Numbered from the stretch's first letter, positions 7,978-15,890 are shown. The stretch is DNA of 33,614 nucleotides from Candidatus Eiseniibacteriota bacterium (GCA_025357055.1 JANXPZ010000184.1:1-33614); one strand, 5' to 3'. The notes: generated by a model from the sequence alone, not told the origin. Made by a program: numbers and translations.

Positions 7978-8874
7978 TCACGGCCGGGGCGCCCGCCGCG
8001 TGGTCAGCCGCACCAGCGCGGAGAGCAGCGTCACCAGCAGCATCAGCACCAGGGCCCCCGTCCAGGCCTGGCGGTTCCAGTCGTCGTACGGGGCCCTGGC
8101 GTAGTCGTAGATGAACACCGGCATCGAGGCCATCGGCTGGTCCACCCGCAGCGACCAGAATCGATTCCCGAGCGCCGTGAACAGCAGCGGCGCGGTCTCG
8201 CCGGAGGCGCGCGCGAGCGCCAGCAGGCAGGAGGTCACGATGCCGGCCGAGGCGGCCGGGATGACGACATCCTGCGTGGTGCGCCAGCGCGGCGCCCCCA
8301 GCGCCAGCGCCGCCTCCCGGTAGGAGCGGGGCACCAGGCGCACGACCTCCTCGGTCGAACGGATGATCGTGGGCAGCATGAGCAGGGCGAGCGCCACGCC
8401 TCCCGCCAGCGCCGAGAAGCGCCCCATCGGCACCACCACCAGCCCGTACACGGCCACGCCCACGACGATCGAGGGGATGCCGCTCATGACGTCGGCGGTG
8501 TAGCGCACCGCGGCCGCCAGACGGCCGCGCCCGAACTCCGCCAGCCAGACACCGGCGCCCACGCCCACGGGGACGGCGATCAGCGTGGCGATCCCGACCA
8601 GGATGAGCGTGCCGACGATGGCGTTCGCCATCCCGCCGCCCGTCTCGCCGACCGGCTTCGGCAGGTGCAGGAAGAAGTCCAGGTTCAGTTCGGGCAGTCC
8701 CTTCGCGAGCAGGTGCCAGACGACGAGCGCCAGCGGCACCATCACCACGAACGCCGACAGTCCGCTGGCCCCCACGAAGCACGCGTCCCACACCCGGCGC
8801 CGCAGGGCCGGCCGCCCGGTGTGCAGCGGGCGCAGCACGCGCTCCCGTCCGGGCTCAGGCTGCGCCTGCGGCAT
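7978..8874 (-). CDS. pstA: phosphate ABC transporter permease PstA
   Basis: Inner-membrane permease subunit that forms the phosphate channel with PstC. The 298-residue product has six predicted membrane segments, the BPD permease EAA loop (YREAALALGAPRWRTTQDVVIP) that docks on PstB, and the family motif ARASGETAPLLFTALGN. The start MPQAQPEPG at 8874 is chosen because GGAGGGAGGAG lies just upstream; it overlaps the 3' end of pstC by 20 nt. An in-frame start at 8922 is less likely. Confidence 0.95.
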   Translation of the reverse strand: MPQAQPEPGRERVLRPLHTGRPALRRRVWDACFVGASGLSAFVVMVPLALVVWHLLAKGLPELNLDFFLHLPKPVGETGGGMANAIVGTLILVGIATLIAVPVGVGAGVWLAEFGRGRLAAAVRYTADVMSGIPSIVVGVAVYGLVVVPMGRFSALAGGVALALLMLPTIIRSTEEVVRLVPRSYREAALALGAPRWRTTQDVVIPAASAGIVTSCLLALARASGETAPLLFTALGNRFWSLRVDQPMASMPVFIYDYARAPYDDWNRQAWTGALVLMLLVTLLSALVRLTTRRAPRP

Positions 8875-9835
8875 CGCTCCTCCCTCCGGTCGCCCACAGC
8901 ACCAGCAGGCGGGCGAACGCATTCATCACCAGGGTCAGCGCGAACAGCACCAGCGCGATCTCGACCAGAGCCGACAGGTAGAGCGCCCCGGTGGCCTCGG
9001 TGAACTCGTTGGCGATGACGCTGGCCATGGTCGAGCCGGGAGCCAGCAGCGAGGCCGAGATGCGGTTCGAGTTCCCGATCACCATGGTGACGGCCATGGT
9101 CTCGCCGACCGCGCGTCCCAGGGCGAGGATCACCGCCCCAAGGATGCCGGGCCGGGCGGCGTCCACGGCCACCGCGATGGCCTCGGCCCGCGTCGCGCCC
9201 AGCGCCAGCGCCGCTTCGCGCAGCGAGGGCGGCGTGGCGAGCAGGATCTCGCGGGACAGCGAGGCGATGGTCGGCACCACCATGATCGCGAGCACGATGC
9301 CGGCGTTGAGCATGCCGATGCCGAACGGGAAGCCCTGGAACAGGGGCAGGAACCCGAAGTGCTGGATCAGCCAGGGCTCGACGAGCGTGCGCAGCAGGGG
9401 GGCGAGGACGAACAGGCCCCAGATCCCGTAGACGATGCTGGGGATCGAGGCGAGCAACTCCACGACGAACGAGACCGCCTGGTCCACGCGGTGGGGCGCC
9501 AGCTCGGCCAGGTAGATGGCCGTGCCCAGGCCGAGCGGCAGCGCGAGCAGCATCGCCAGCCCCGAGGACACGGCCGTGCCGAAGACGTAGGGGAGGGCCC
9601 CGTAGCGGTCCGCCACCGGGTCCCACTCGGTGCCCACGAGAAAGTGCCAGCCGAAGGCGCGGATCGAAGGTCCGGCCCCCCGCGCGATCTCGTAGACGAT
9701 GAGCGCGACCACCACGAAGACGAGCAGCGCGAGCGCGCCGAGGCCGCGGCGGTAGGCCTCGTCCGCCCACCGCGCGCCCGGCCGGCGGCGCGGCGCACCG
9801 GCGGGCAGCGCCGGGACCGTCAGCGCGCCGGACAC
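8855..9835 (-). CDS. pstC: phosphate ABC transporter permease PstC
   Basis: Partner permease of PstA, 326 residues with six predicted membrane helices. It carries the EAA loop LREAALALGATRAEAIAVAVD and the PstC-type segments ASIPSIVYGIWGLFVLAP and LGRAVGETMAVTMVIGN. The GTG start at 9835 has GGAGGAG 6 nt upstream (9841-9847). It lies 76 nt downstream of pstS, and most of that gap is occupied by a copy of the dispersed repeat. Its 3' end overlaps pstA. Confidence 0.95.
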   Translation of the reverse strand: MSGALTVPALPAGAPRRRPGARWADEAYRRGLGALALLVFVVVALIVYEIARGAGPSIRAFGWHFLVGTEWDPVADRYGALPYVFGTAVSSGLAMLLALPLGLGTAIYLAELAPHRVDQAVSFVVELLASIPSIVYGIWGLFVLAPLLRTLVEPWLIQHFGFLPLFQGFPFGIGMLNAGIVLAIMVVPTIASLSREILLATPPSLREAALALGATRAEAIAVAVDAARPGILGAVILALGRAVGETMAVTMVIGNSNRISASLLAPGSTMASVIANEFTEATGALYLSALVEIALVLFALTLVMNAFARLLVLWATGGRSDAAGAA

Positions 9836-9845
9836 CTGCGCTCCT

Positions 9846-9914
9846 CCGGTCGCGCAACGCAGTGGCCGTGCTCCAGTCGTGCTCCAGGGCTGCGCTTCAT
9901 GGTCGTCCGGGCTA
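9846..9914 (+). repeat. dispersed TTCATGAA-type repeat, copy A (inside the pst operon)
   Basis: The segment shares an exact 17-bp block (9846-9862, CCGGTCGCGCAACGCAG) with copy B at 13832-13848. After the same spacing (35 against 36 bp) it has the core GCGCTTCATGGTCGTCCGGGCTA. It fills the pstS-pstC gap and its last bases (CTA, 9912-9914) are the pstS stop codon on the minus strand. The TTCATGAA palindrome is altered to TTCATGGT here. Confidence 0.7.
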
Positions 9915-10958
9915 ACGTCCCACGAAGACGGGCTTGCCGTTCGCCGTCAGGGTGCGCAGCGCGGCCTCGTTGGCCTTGATCACGGCGTCGGGCAACCGTG
10001 CGTAGTCGAGCGGCTCGACCAGGGCCTGCCCCTCCCGCATGGCCCAGGCGATGAAGCCGGCCAGCGCCCTGGCGCGCACCGGGTCCTTCGAGTCCTGGTA
10101 GACCAGCAGGAACGTGAGTCCGCTGATCGGGTAGGCGTCCGGGCCCGGCGCGTTCACGATGGGCGTGCGGACGTCCTTCGCGAGCGCCGCGGCCGCGCCG
10201 GCCACGGCCGCGGTCGTGGAGGCCAGCGAGGGGGCCACGAAACGGCCCGCCTGGTTCCTCACCCGCGCGACCGGAAGAGCGTTCTGCTTCGCGTACGCCA
10301 GCTCGACGTAGCCCAGGGCGCCCGGCGTCTGGCGCACCAGCCCCGTGACCCCCTCGTTGCCCTTGCCGCCCACGCCCGAGGGCCAGGAGACCGACGTGTT
10401 CGCCCCCGCGACCCCGCGCCACTCGGCGCTCACGGCCGACAGGTAGCCGGTGAAGATGTTCGTGGTGCCACTGCCGTCCGCGCGGTGCACCGCGAGGATG
10501 GGCGCGGCGGGCAGGGACACGCCGGGATTGGCGGCAGCGATGCGCCTGTCGTTCCAGGTCGTGATCCTGCCCAGGTAGATCCCCGCGACCAGTTCCGGCG
10601 TGAGTTGGAGCGGCCGCTGGAGGCCGGGGAGGTTGTAGGCGAGCGCCACCGCGCCGGCCACGGTGGGGAAGTGCAGGATCCTGCGCGGCAACTCGCGCAG
10701 GCGCTCGTTCGAGAGCGCAGCGTCGCTCGCGCCGAAGTCCACGGTGCCGGCCTTGACCTGCTGGATGCCGGCACCGCTGCCGATGGACTGGTAGTTGATC
10801 TGCACGCCCGTCTTCTGGCGGTAGACGTCGAACCACTTCGAGTAGATCGGATAGGGGAAGGTGGCGCCCGCGCCCGTCAGGTTCTGGGCGGGCGCGGGCG
10901 CGGCGACGAGCGCCAGCAGCGCCGCCGCGGCGCCGGCGCGAAACAGGTTGCGGAACAT
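9912..10958 (-). CDS. pstS: phosphate ABC transporter substrate-binding protein PstS
   Basis: Periplasmic phosphate receptor delivering ligand to PstCA. The 348-residue protein begins with a Sec signal (MFRNLFRAGAAAALLALVAAP, cleavage near residue 24 at APA-QN) and lacks a lipobox. The mature N-terminus LTGAGATFPYPIYSKWFD, the GSGAGIQQV loop, DFGASDAAL and DGSGTTNIFTGYLS are the phosphate-contact segments of PstS. ATG 10958 is chosen because GGAGGT lies 8 nt upstream and the signal peptide starts there; an in-frame upstream start at 11156 would add 66 non-conserved residues. Its stop codon lies in dispersed repeat A. A candidate PhoB site is about 220 bp upstream. Confidence 0.96.
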   Translation of the reverse strand: MFRNLFRAGAAAALLALVAAPAPAQNLTGAGATFPYPIYSKWFDVYRQKTGVQINYQSIGSGAGIQQVKAGTVDFGASDAALSNERLRELPRRILHFPTVAGAVALAYNLPGLQRPLQLTPELVAGIYLGRITTWNDRRIAAANPGVSLPAAPILAVHRADGSGTTNIFTGYLSAVSAEWRGVAGANTSVSWPSGVGGKGNEGVTGLVRQTPGALGYVELAYAKQNALPVARVRNQAGRFVAPSLASTTAAVAGAAAALAKDVRTPIVNAPGPDAYPISGLTFLLVYQDSKDPVRARALAGFIAWAMREGQALVEPLDYARLPDAVIKANEAALRTLTANGKPVFVGR

Positions 10959-11179
10959 GGTCGGCACCTCCGGGATCGGGACTGCGGCCGGCTGGACGGG
11001 TGATGGAGCGTGGAGATCCGCGGCACTCCCCCTGGATCGCGGGGGGTGGTCCAGTCCGGCCGCGGTCACGTCGCAGGTCCGGCCGCCGCAGGTGCGCCGC
11101 AGGCGGGCGCGGAACCCGGATCGGCCTGGACCTCGCGGCACGATGGGAATCCTCATGGCCCCAAGGACACCATGGATGA

Positions 11180-11208
11180 GGTTTCGGCGACGTTACGAGC
11201 GGATGAAG
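11180..11208 (-). promoter_or_regulatory. candidate Pho box upstream of pstS
   Basis: Reading on the minus strand, three 7-mers occur with exact 11-bp periodicity: CTTCATC, CGTAACG and CGAAACC, each separated by 4 bp. PhoB sites are built of 7-bp half-sites with 4-bp spacers, so geometry and position (between phoR and pstS) fit. The half-sites are diverged from the E. coli CTGTCAT, so the call is inference. The 284-bp phoR-pstS gap otherwise shows no gene. Confidence 0.4.
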
Positions 11209-11242
11209 CCGGCGCAAATACGCCGGGGCGGATCCGGCCGCC

Positions 11243-12991
11243 TCAGCCCGGCGGCGCCGCCGGGATCTCGAAGTGGAACACGCTGCCGCCACCGCGCGGA
11301 GTGCGGACCGAAACCTCGCCGCCGTGCAGGGCCAGGATGTGCTTGACGATCGAGAGGCCCAGGCCGGTGCCGCCCTTCTCGCGCGAGCGCGCCTTGTCCA
11401 CGCGGTAGAAGCGCTCGAAGATGCGCGGCTGGTCCGCCTCGGGGATGCCGGGACCGGTGTCCTCGACCTCGCAGAAGACGCGGCCGTCCAGGACCCCCAG
11501 GACCACCGTCACGCCACCGCGCTCGGTGTACTTCACGGCGTTGTCCAGCAGGTTCGCCATCACCTGCTCCATCATCAGCCGGTCGGCGCTCACGGTCGCC
11601 ACCGGCCCCGGCGCCAGGGTCAGCGACAGCCCGGCCTTCTCCGTCCGGGGCCGGAACACGCCGACCTGCCGTTCCGCCAACTCGCGCAGATCCACGGCCT
11701 CGAGTCGCGGCCGCGCACCCGGCCGCTCCAGTTCGGCCAGCGACAGCAGGTCGCGGGCAAGGGCCTCCAGCCGCACCGCCTGATCGCGGATCACCCGCAC
11801 GAATTGCTCGCGGTGCTCCACGTCGTCGAGCCCGCCGTCGAGCAGGGTCTCGGCGTAGCCGCGCAGCGAGGTGAGCGGCGTGCGCAGTTCGTGCGAGACG
11901 TTCGCCACGAAGTCCTGCCGGATCTGGTTCACGCGCTCGGCCTCGGTCAGATCGTGCAGCACCAGCAGCACGGACTCCCGGTTCGCGTCGCTGAGCGGCG
12001 TGGCGGTGGCGCGCACCAGGCGCTGTCCCGCCGCCCACAGCCGCAACTCGCCCTCCGCGACCTCCTGGCGCCGGCGCGCGGACTGGATGAGATCCTCCAG
12101 CTCGGGCGAGCGCACGAACTCGCCGAAAAACGTCCCGGCGCCCGCCGGCAGCGGCTGCCCGAGCAGCTCCGCCATGCGGCGGTTCATGTGGATCACGTGC
12201 CCGGCGGGATCGAGCAGCGCCACACCGTCGCTCATGTGGGCGAGGATGTGCTCGCGTTCGTCGCGCTCGCGCCCCAGCGCTTCGAGCCGCGAGCGGGAGT
12301 CGGCCGCCATCTGGTTGAGCGAACGGCCCAGCCGGCCCACCTCGTCGAGCGGCTGCTCCGGGGCGCGCGCGGTCCCGCCCTGGCCGAGGTTCCGGGTCAC
12401 GCCCTCGAGCTCGCGGATGCGGGCGACGTGCCGCCCGGTCACCCAGACCAGCAGCGGGACACCGAGCAGCAGCGCGAGCAGGGCCGCCGCCAGGGAGTTG
12501 CCGAGCAACACCCGGCGCAGGGCGCCCAGCGCCGACAAGTGCGCGGCCATCCGCACGACCGCCACGTCGGAGCCCGGGGCGGCCGGCGCTGCGACGTAGG
12601 CGAAGCCATCGGCGAGCGTGGCGCTGCGCCGCGTGTCCCGGCCGATCCGGCCGGCCAGGGCCGCGGCGACTTCCGGACGCACGGCGTGGTTCTCCACCTC
12701 GCCGAGGCGGTCCGCCGGGAGGTCTGAATCGCCCAGCACCCGGCCCGCGCGATCGACCAGGGTGACGCGCCAGCCGAGATGGGACCGCCAGCGCGCAGCC
12801 AGCTCCGACCAGTCGGCACGCGCCGGGATCTCGGCCGCGACGGCGCACACATCACGCTCCAGCGCCTGCAGCGTCTGTTCCTCCACCCAGGCGCGCTGCT
12901 GACGCATGACCAGGCCGGTCATCGCGGCGAGGACCGCGGCGATCACCAGGATGTGCGCCAGGAGCAGGCGGGTGCGCAGGGTGAAGGTCAC
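11243..12991 (-). CDS. phoR: phosphate regulon sensor histidine kinase PhoR
   Basis: A 582-residue membrane kinase that phosphorylates PhoB under phosphate limitation. Order of parts: TM1 (about 8-28), an extracytoplasmic domain of about 130 residues, TM2 (about 161-185), HAMP-like linker, PAS domain (about 245-345), dimerisation domain with the phospho-accepting H367 in VSHELRTPLTSLRGYAETLL, then the ATPase domain with the N box (NLLDNAVKYT), DTGPGIP and GTGLGLSIV. The large periplasmic loop differs from E. coli PhoR and resembles Gram-positive PhoR/WalK layout. The GTG start overlaps the phoB stop by 4 nt (GTGA), indicating coupled translation. Confidence 0.93.
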   Translation of the reverse strand: MTFTLRTRLLLAHILVIAAVLAAMTGLVMRQQRAWVEEQTLQALERDVCAVAAEIPARADWSELAARWRSHLGWRVTLVDRAGRVLGDSDLPADRLGEVENHAVRPEVAAALAGRIGRDTRRSATLADGFAYVAAPAAPGSDVAVVRMAAHLSALGALRRVLLGNSLAAALLALLLGVPLLVWVTGRHVARIRELEGVTRNLGQGGTARAPEQPLDEVGRLGRSLNQMAADSRSRLEALGRERDEREHILAHMSDGVALLDPAGHVIHMNRRMAELLGQPLPAGAGTFFGEFVRSPELEDLIQSARRRQEVAEGELRLWAAGQRLVRATATPLSDANRESVLLVLHDLTEAERVNQIRQDFVANVSHELRTPLTSLRGYAETLLDGGLDDVEHREQFVRVIRDQAVRLEALARDLLSLAELERPGARPRLEAVDLRELAERQVGVFRPRTEKAGLSLTLAPGPVATVSADRLMMEQVMANLLDNAVKYTERGGVTVVLGVLDGRVFCEVEDTGPGIPEADQPRIFERFYRVDKARSREKGGTGLGLSIVKHILALHGGEVSVRTPRGGGSVFHFEIPAAPPG

Positions 12992-13698
12992 GGGACGGGC
13001 CCTCCGGCGGCACCCCCGGGCGGGACCACCAGCTTGTATCCGGCGCCCATCACCGTCTCGATCAGGCGGGGCTCCTCGCCGAGCTTCGCCCGCAGCCGCC
13101 GCACGTGGACATCCACCGTGCGACTCTCCCCGACGTAGTCGTAGCCCCAGACCTTGCGCAGCAGCTCCTCGCGCGAGTGCACCCGTCCAGGGTGCCGGGC
13201 CAGGAACGCCAGCAGGTCGAACTCGCGCGGCGTCAGGGTCAGGCGGCGGCCCTGGAAGGTGATCTCGTGCGCGCCGGAGTCCACCACCAGCGGCCCGGCC
13301 TCGATCATCCCCGGCTCCTGCGCCGGGTGGGCGCGCCGCAGCAGCGCCCGAAGCCGCGCCACCAGCTCGCGCGGGCTGAAGGGCTTGGTGAGGTAGTCGT
13401 CCGCGCCGTGCTCGAAGCCCAGGAGCTTGTCCATCTCGGCGGCGCGCGCGGTCAGCACGAGGACCGGGAGGTCGCGCGTCATGGGCTCGGCGCGCACCTC
13501 GCGCAGGACTTCGAGGCCACTGCGTCCCGGCAGCATGAGGTCGAGCACCACGGCGGCGGGGCGCGACGCGAAGAGACGCTCGAGACCCGCCTCGCCATCA
13601 GCCGCGACCGCGACGCGGAAGCTGGCGCGCTCGAGGTTGTACCGGATGAGGTCACGGATCTCTTTCTCGTCCTCGATCACCAACACCAGTTCGACCAT
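12988..13698 (-). CDS. phoB: phosphate regulon response regulator PhoB
   Basis: An OmpR-type transcription factor of 236 residues. The receiver has the acidic pair E9-D10, phosphoacceptor D53 (VVLDLMLPG), conserved T83 and K105 (DDYLTKPFSP). The C-terminal winged helix (about 130-228) includes LTPREFDLLAFLARHPGRVHSR and the recognition helix region SRTVDVHVRRLRAKLG. Start ATG at 13698 has GGAGGG 3-8 nt upstream. It heads the phoBR-pst-phoU block. The repeat copy D lies 22 bp upstream in the same orientation and may contain the promoter. Confidence 0.94.
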   Translation of the reverse strand: MVELVLVIEDEKEIRDLIRYNLERASFRVAVAADGEAGLERLFASRPAAVVLDLMLPGRSGLEVLREVRAEPMTRDLPVLVLTARAAEMDKLLGFEHGADDYLTKPFSPRELVARLRALLRRAHPAQEPGMIEAGPLVVDSGAHEITFQGRRLTLTPREFDLLAFLARHPGRVHSREELLRKVWGYDYVGESRTVDVHVRRLRAKLGEEPRLIETVMGAGYKLVVPPGGAAGGPVP

Positions 13699-13719
13699 GG
13701 GCCCTCCGGCGCCGAGATG

Positions 13720-13775
13720 CTAGCCCGGACGATTCATGAAGCGCCAGCCGAGAGTGCGAGATGGGGCGCGGCACC
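13720..13775 (-). repeat. dispersed TTCATGAA-type repeat, copy D (upstream of phoB)
   Basis: On the minus strand this 56-bp segment ends with a 31-bp core that matches copy C (13994-14024) at 30 of 31 positions. The 25 bp before the core also align with copies B and C. The terminal CTAG runs into TAGCAT (13722-13717), a possible -10 for phoB, whose ATG is at 13698. Confidence 0.75.
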
Positions 13776-13831
13776 AAGGCGCGCGAGTGGGCTGCACCGC
13801 AGGCGTGTCAGAAGACACGCCGAGGAGCACC

Positions 13832-13903
13832 CCGGTCGCGCAACGCAGGTGCCGTGCTCAAGATCGTACTCGCAGGCGGCGCGTCATGAATAGTCCGGGC
13901 CAG
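13832..13903 (+). repeat. dispersed TTCATGAA-type repeat, copy B
   Basis: The segment shares 17 identical bases with copy A at its left end (13832-13848) and the core TCATGAAT-AGTCCGGGC at 13884-13900, so it is the longest form of the element together with A (about 70 bp). It also aligns without gaps to copy D over 56 bp. No gene starts directly after it; copy C follows about 70 bp later. Confidence 0.7.
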
Positions 13904-13972
13904 GGACGCGGGAATCCGCGGTCAATCGGGCGCCGCGCCGCCAGCGGGGTTCCGTGGGTCCGCGGTCATCCG

Positions 13973-14024
13973 CCGCGCCCCGTCCCGCACGCCCGGCTGG
14001 CGCTTCATGAATCGTCCGCGCTAG
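13973..14024 (+). repeat. dispersed TTCATGAA-type repeat, copy C (upstream of GNAT gene)
   Basis: 52 bp differing from inverted copy D at about five positions. The core 13994-14024 starts CGGCTGGCGC, has the TTCATGAA palindrome at 14004-14011 and ends GCTAG. TAGATT (14022-14027) immediately at its end could be the -10 of the gene starting at 14065. Confidence 0.75.
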
Positions 14025-14064
14025 ATTGCCTTCGCGCGGGAAAGCCGCCGCGCGCGAGGGTCCC

Positions 14065-14949
14065 ATGCTTCAGCACCCCGACTCCGCCGTGGTCGTCGTC
14101 GAGCGGGCCGGTTACCCCGAGATGCTCGAGGTCTTCGGCTGGCTCGATCTCGACCCGGTCGTGAACGCCTACCTGGTGGCCCTGGTGCTGCGCGATGGGC
14201 TGGCCGCGCCACGCGACGAATACTGGGTGGCGCGCCGCCACGGCGCGCTCGCGGGGCTCGTTTGCCTGGGCGGTTCCTCCGGGGCCGTCCTGCCCGTGGG
14301 CGACGATCCCGCGGCGCTGGCCGCCCTCGCCGGGCGCGTCGCCGAACGGCTCTCCATCCTCCCGCGTCAATTCCAGGTCATCGGCCCGCGGGCGGCGGTC
14401 GCGACCGTGGTGGTTCGCCTGCGCGAGGCGGGCCTCGTCCCGCGGCTCGAACTGCCGCAGGCCTACATGGCGATCGAGCGCGGCGGACTGCCACCCTTCG
14501 AGCGGCTCACGGAACTGCGCCCGGCCCGCCCCGAGGACTACGACCTCGTCCACCGCACCGGCGCGGAGCTGCGGGCGGAGGAGCTCGAAGAGGATCCGCG
14601 ACGGGCGGACCCGGAGACCTATGCGCGTCGCGTCGAGGAGGAGTGCCGCCAGGGCTACACCTATCTCTGGCTGGCGGACGGCGCGCTGCGCTTCCGGGCC
14701 AGCCTGAGCGCGCTCACCGCGGACGCCGTGCAGATCTCGGGCGTCTTCGTGCCGCCCGAGCACCGCAACCGGGGCCTCGCGCAGCGGGGGCTCGCGGAGC
14801 TGTGCACGCGCCTGTTCGCGCGCACCCGGGCGGCCTGCCTGTTCGTGAACGAGGCCAACGCCCCGGCGATCGCGGTCTACCTGCGTCTCGGTTTCCGCCC
14901 GCGCGCACCGTGGGCCTCGACCTTCTTCGACGCGGCGCGGGACGGTTGA
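14065..14949 (+). CDS. two-domain GNAT-family N-acetyltransferase
   Basis: A 294-residue cytoplasmic protein. Residues about 1-145 are a GNAT-like N-terminal half without a clear acetyl-CoA motif. Residues 150-290 are a canonical GNAT domain: motif A VQISGVFVPPEHRNRGLAQRG (222-242) with the R-N-R-G-L-A pyrophosphate loop, and motif B VNEANAPAIAVYLRLGF (261-277). This arrangement resembles GNATs with a DUF4081-type N-terminal domain. The acceptor (small molecule, peptide or protein) cannot be told. The ATG at 14065 has GAGGG 4 nt upstream; an extension to 14026 would begin inside repeat C. Confidence 0.83.
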   Translation: MLQHPDSAVVVVERAGYPEMLEVFGWLDLDPVVNAYLVALVLRDGLAAPRDEYWVARRHGALAGLVCLGGSSGAVLPVGDDPAALAALAGRVAERLSILPRQFQVIGPRAAVATVVVRLREAGLVPRLELPQAYMAIERGGLPPFERLTELRPARPEDYDLVHRTGAELRAEELEEDPRRADPETYARRVEEECRQGYTYLWLADGALRFRASLSALTADAVQISGVFVPPEHRNRGLAQRGLAELCTRLFARTRAACLFVNEANAPAIAVYLRLGFRPRAPWASTFFDAARDG

Positions 14950-15049
14950 CCCCGCCCGCTCCCCGGGCGCGGCCCGGCATCGTCCGCGCGGCGGACGGGG
15001 CGCAGGGACCGGCGCCTGGGCGTTTCTGCTTGACGTTGGTTTCGATGAT

Positions 15050-15078
15050 TTGCGACTTTGTGCCGGTACGCAAAGAAT
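15050..15078 (+). promoter_or_regulatory. promoter of the small barrel gene
   Basis: TTGCGA (15050-15055), a 17-bp spacer and AAGAAT (15073-15078) make a sigma70-like promoter. The predicted transcript starts near 15085, leaving a short leader with GGAGG at 15102-15106. Confidence 0.45.
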
Positions 15079-15112
15079 GGCGCTCCCTGTCCTTCCGATC
15101 CGGAGGTCGAAC

Positions 15113-15751
15113 GTGAAAAAGCTCCTGCTCCTCGCGCTGTTCGCCGCGAGCCTCGTGCCCACCCCTGCAGCCCACGCCCAGGTGTTCGGGCAGTACACCC
15201 CCGCCGAGATCCTGCCCGTGAACGCGCGGCTGGGTGGCGCCTACGTGAACTTCAGCAGGGACGTGGTCGGCGCGCTGGGCCAGCTGCGGCTGAGCTTCTA
15301 TCCGAACGTGGACTTCGGATTCCAGGGCGGGCTCGCGCGGCTCGACCTGGGAACGACCTCCAAGACCTCGCTGCGCCTGGGTGCCGACGTGCGCGTCGGG
15401 GTGGCAAAGGCGTCCGCCGGTCGCCCGGTGGACATCGCGGTGGGCGGGGGGCTCGGGGTGGAGACGAGCGACCAGTACTCGGTGTTCAGGATCGGGCCGT
15501 CGGTCGTGGCCAGCCACACCTTCCCCTTCTCGAGCAGCGCATCGGTCGCGCCCTTCGCGGGGGCGATGCTCTGTTTCACGAACTGGGACGCCGACAACGT
15601 GACCGGGACCGACTTCTCCGTGCCCGTCCGGTTGGGCGCGGAACTGCGCGCCATCCCCGGCATGCGCATCACGGCGGAGTTCCAGTTGCGTCTCGGCGAC
15701 GATTTCGACGACCGCACGGCCTTTTCGACGGGGATCAACTTCCCATTCTGA
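15113..15751 (+). CDS. outer-membrane beta-barrel protein of unknown function
   Basis: A 212-residue protein with a Sec signal (VKKLLLLALFAASLVPTPAAHA, cleavage at AHA-QV). The mature part is strand-rich with alternating residues (ARLGGAYVNFSRDV, GQLRLSFYPNVDFGFQGG, SLRLGADVRVGV, GMRITAEFQLRLG) and ends in phenylalanine (GINFPF), the C-terminal signature read by the Bam machinery. It resembles small eight-stranded barrels, with no enzymatic motif. The GTG at 15113 has GGAGG 6 nt upstream; longer in-frame starts lack this. A perfect hairpin follows the stop. Confidence 0.75.
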   Translation: MKKLLLLALFAASLVPTPAAHAQVFGQYTPAEILPVNARLGGAYVNFSRDVVGALGQLRLSFYPNVDFGFQGGLARLDLGTTSKTSLRLGADVRVGVAKASAGRPVDIAVGGGLGVETSDQYSVFRIGPSVVASHTFPFSSSASVAPFAGAMLCFTNWDADNVTGTDFSVPVRLGAELRAIPGMRITAEFQLRLGDDFDDRTAFSTGINFPF

Positions 15752-15757
15752 GCCGGT

Positions 15758-15783
15758 GACGGCGCGGGAGCGGGAGCGCCGTC
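15758..15783 (+). terminator. terminator-like hairpin after the small barrel gene
   Basis: Perfect 8-bp stem GACGGCGC/GCGCCGTC around a 10-nt loop, beginning 7 nt after the stop codon. No T-run follows, which is common in high-GC genomes. Confidence 0.5.
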
Positions 15784-15861
15784 GCTGCGCGGGTGTTTCG
15801 TCAGCCGCAACACGTTCATTCACAGCGTGTTGGGGCCTCGCGCCCGTCATCAAAATGGACC

Positions 15862-15890
15862 TTGTCGGACCGTGCCGGCGGTGCTAGCCT
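15862..15890 (+). promoter_or_regulatory. possible dnaA promoter
   Basis: TTGTCG (15862-15867), a 17-bp spacer and TAGCCT (15885-15890). It would give a leader of about 350 nt that contains all upstream DnaA boxes, allowing autoregulation. Confidence 0.35.

Larger units (their letters stand above)
13699..14064. other. gene-free phoB/GNAT divergent spacer with three repeat copies and a hairpin
   Basis: These 366 bp contain no convincing gene. They hold repeat copies D, B and C, a perfect 8-bp hairpin (GGCGTGTC-AGAA-GACACGCC, 13802-13821), a 5-bp hairpin (CGCGG-GAAT-CCGCG, 13907-13920) and a partial duplication of a CCGCGGTCA-containing stretch (about 13916 and 13960). Small open frames here translate the repeat as LARTIHEAPA and are considered spurious. 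Confidence 0.6.

Noticed and set aside
6841-9003. Plus-strand open frame of 720 codons opposite the pst genes
   Set aside because: It runs antisense to phoU, pstB and pstA, all of which carry complete family motifs.
10959-11156. 66-codon N-terminal extension of pstS
   Set aside because: The signal peptide and GGAGGT site place the start at 10958; the extension covers the regulatory gap.
13802-13821. Perfect 8-bp hairpin as a terminator
   Set aside because: It lies upstream of both divergent genes, so there is no transcript end to serve; it is more likely part of the repeat region.
13884-14066. Small minus-strand frame containing LARTIHEAPA
   Set aside because: The peptide is only the translation of the dispersed repeat; the same string appears at the other copy near 13720.
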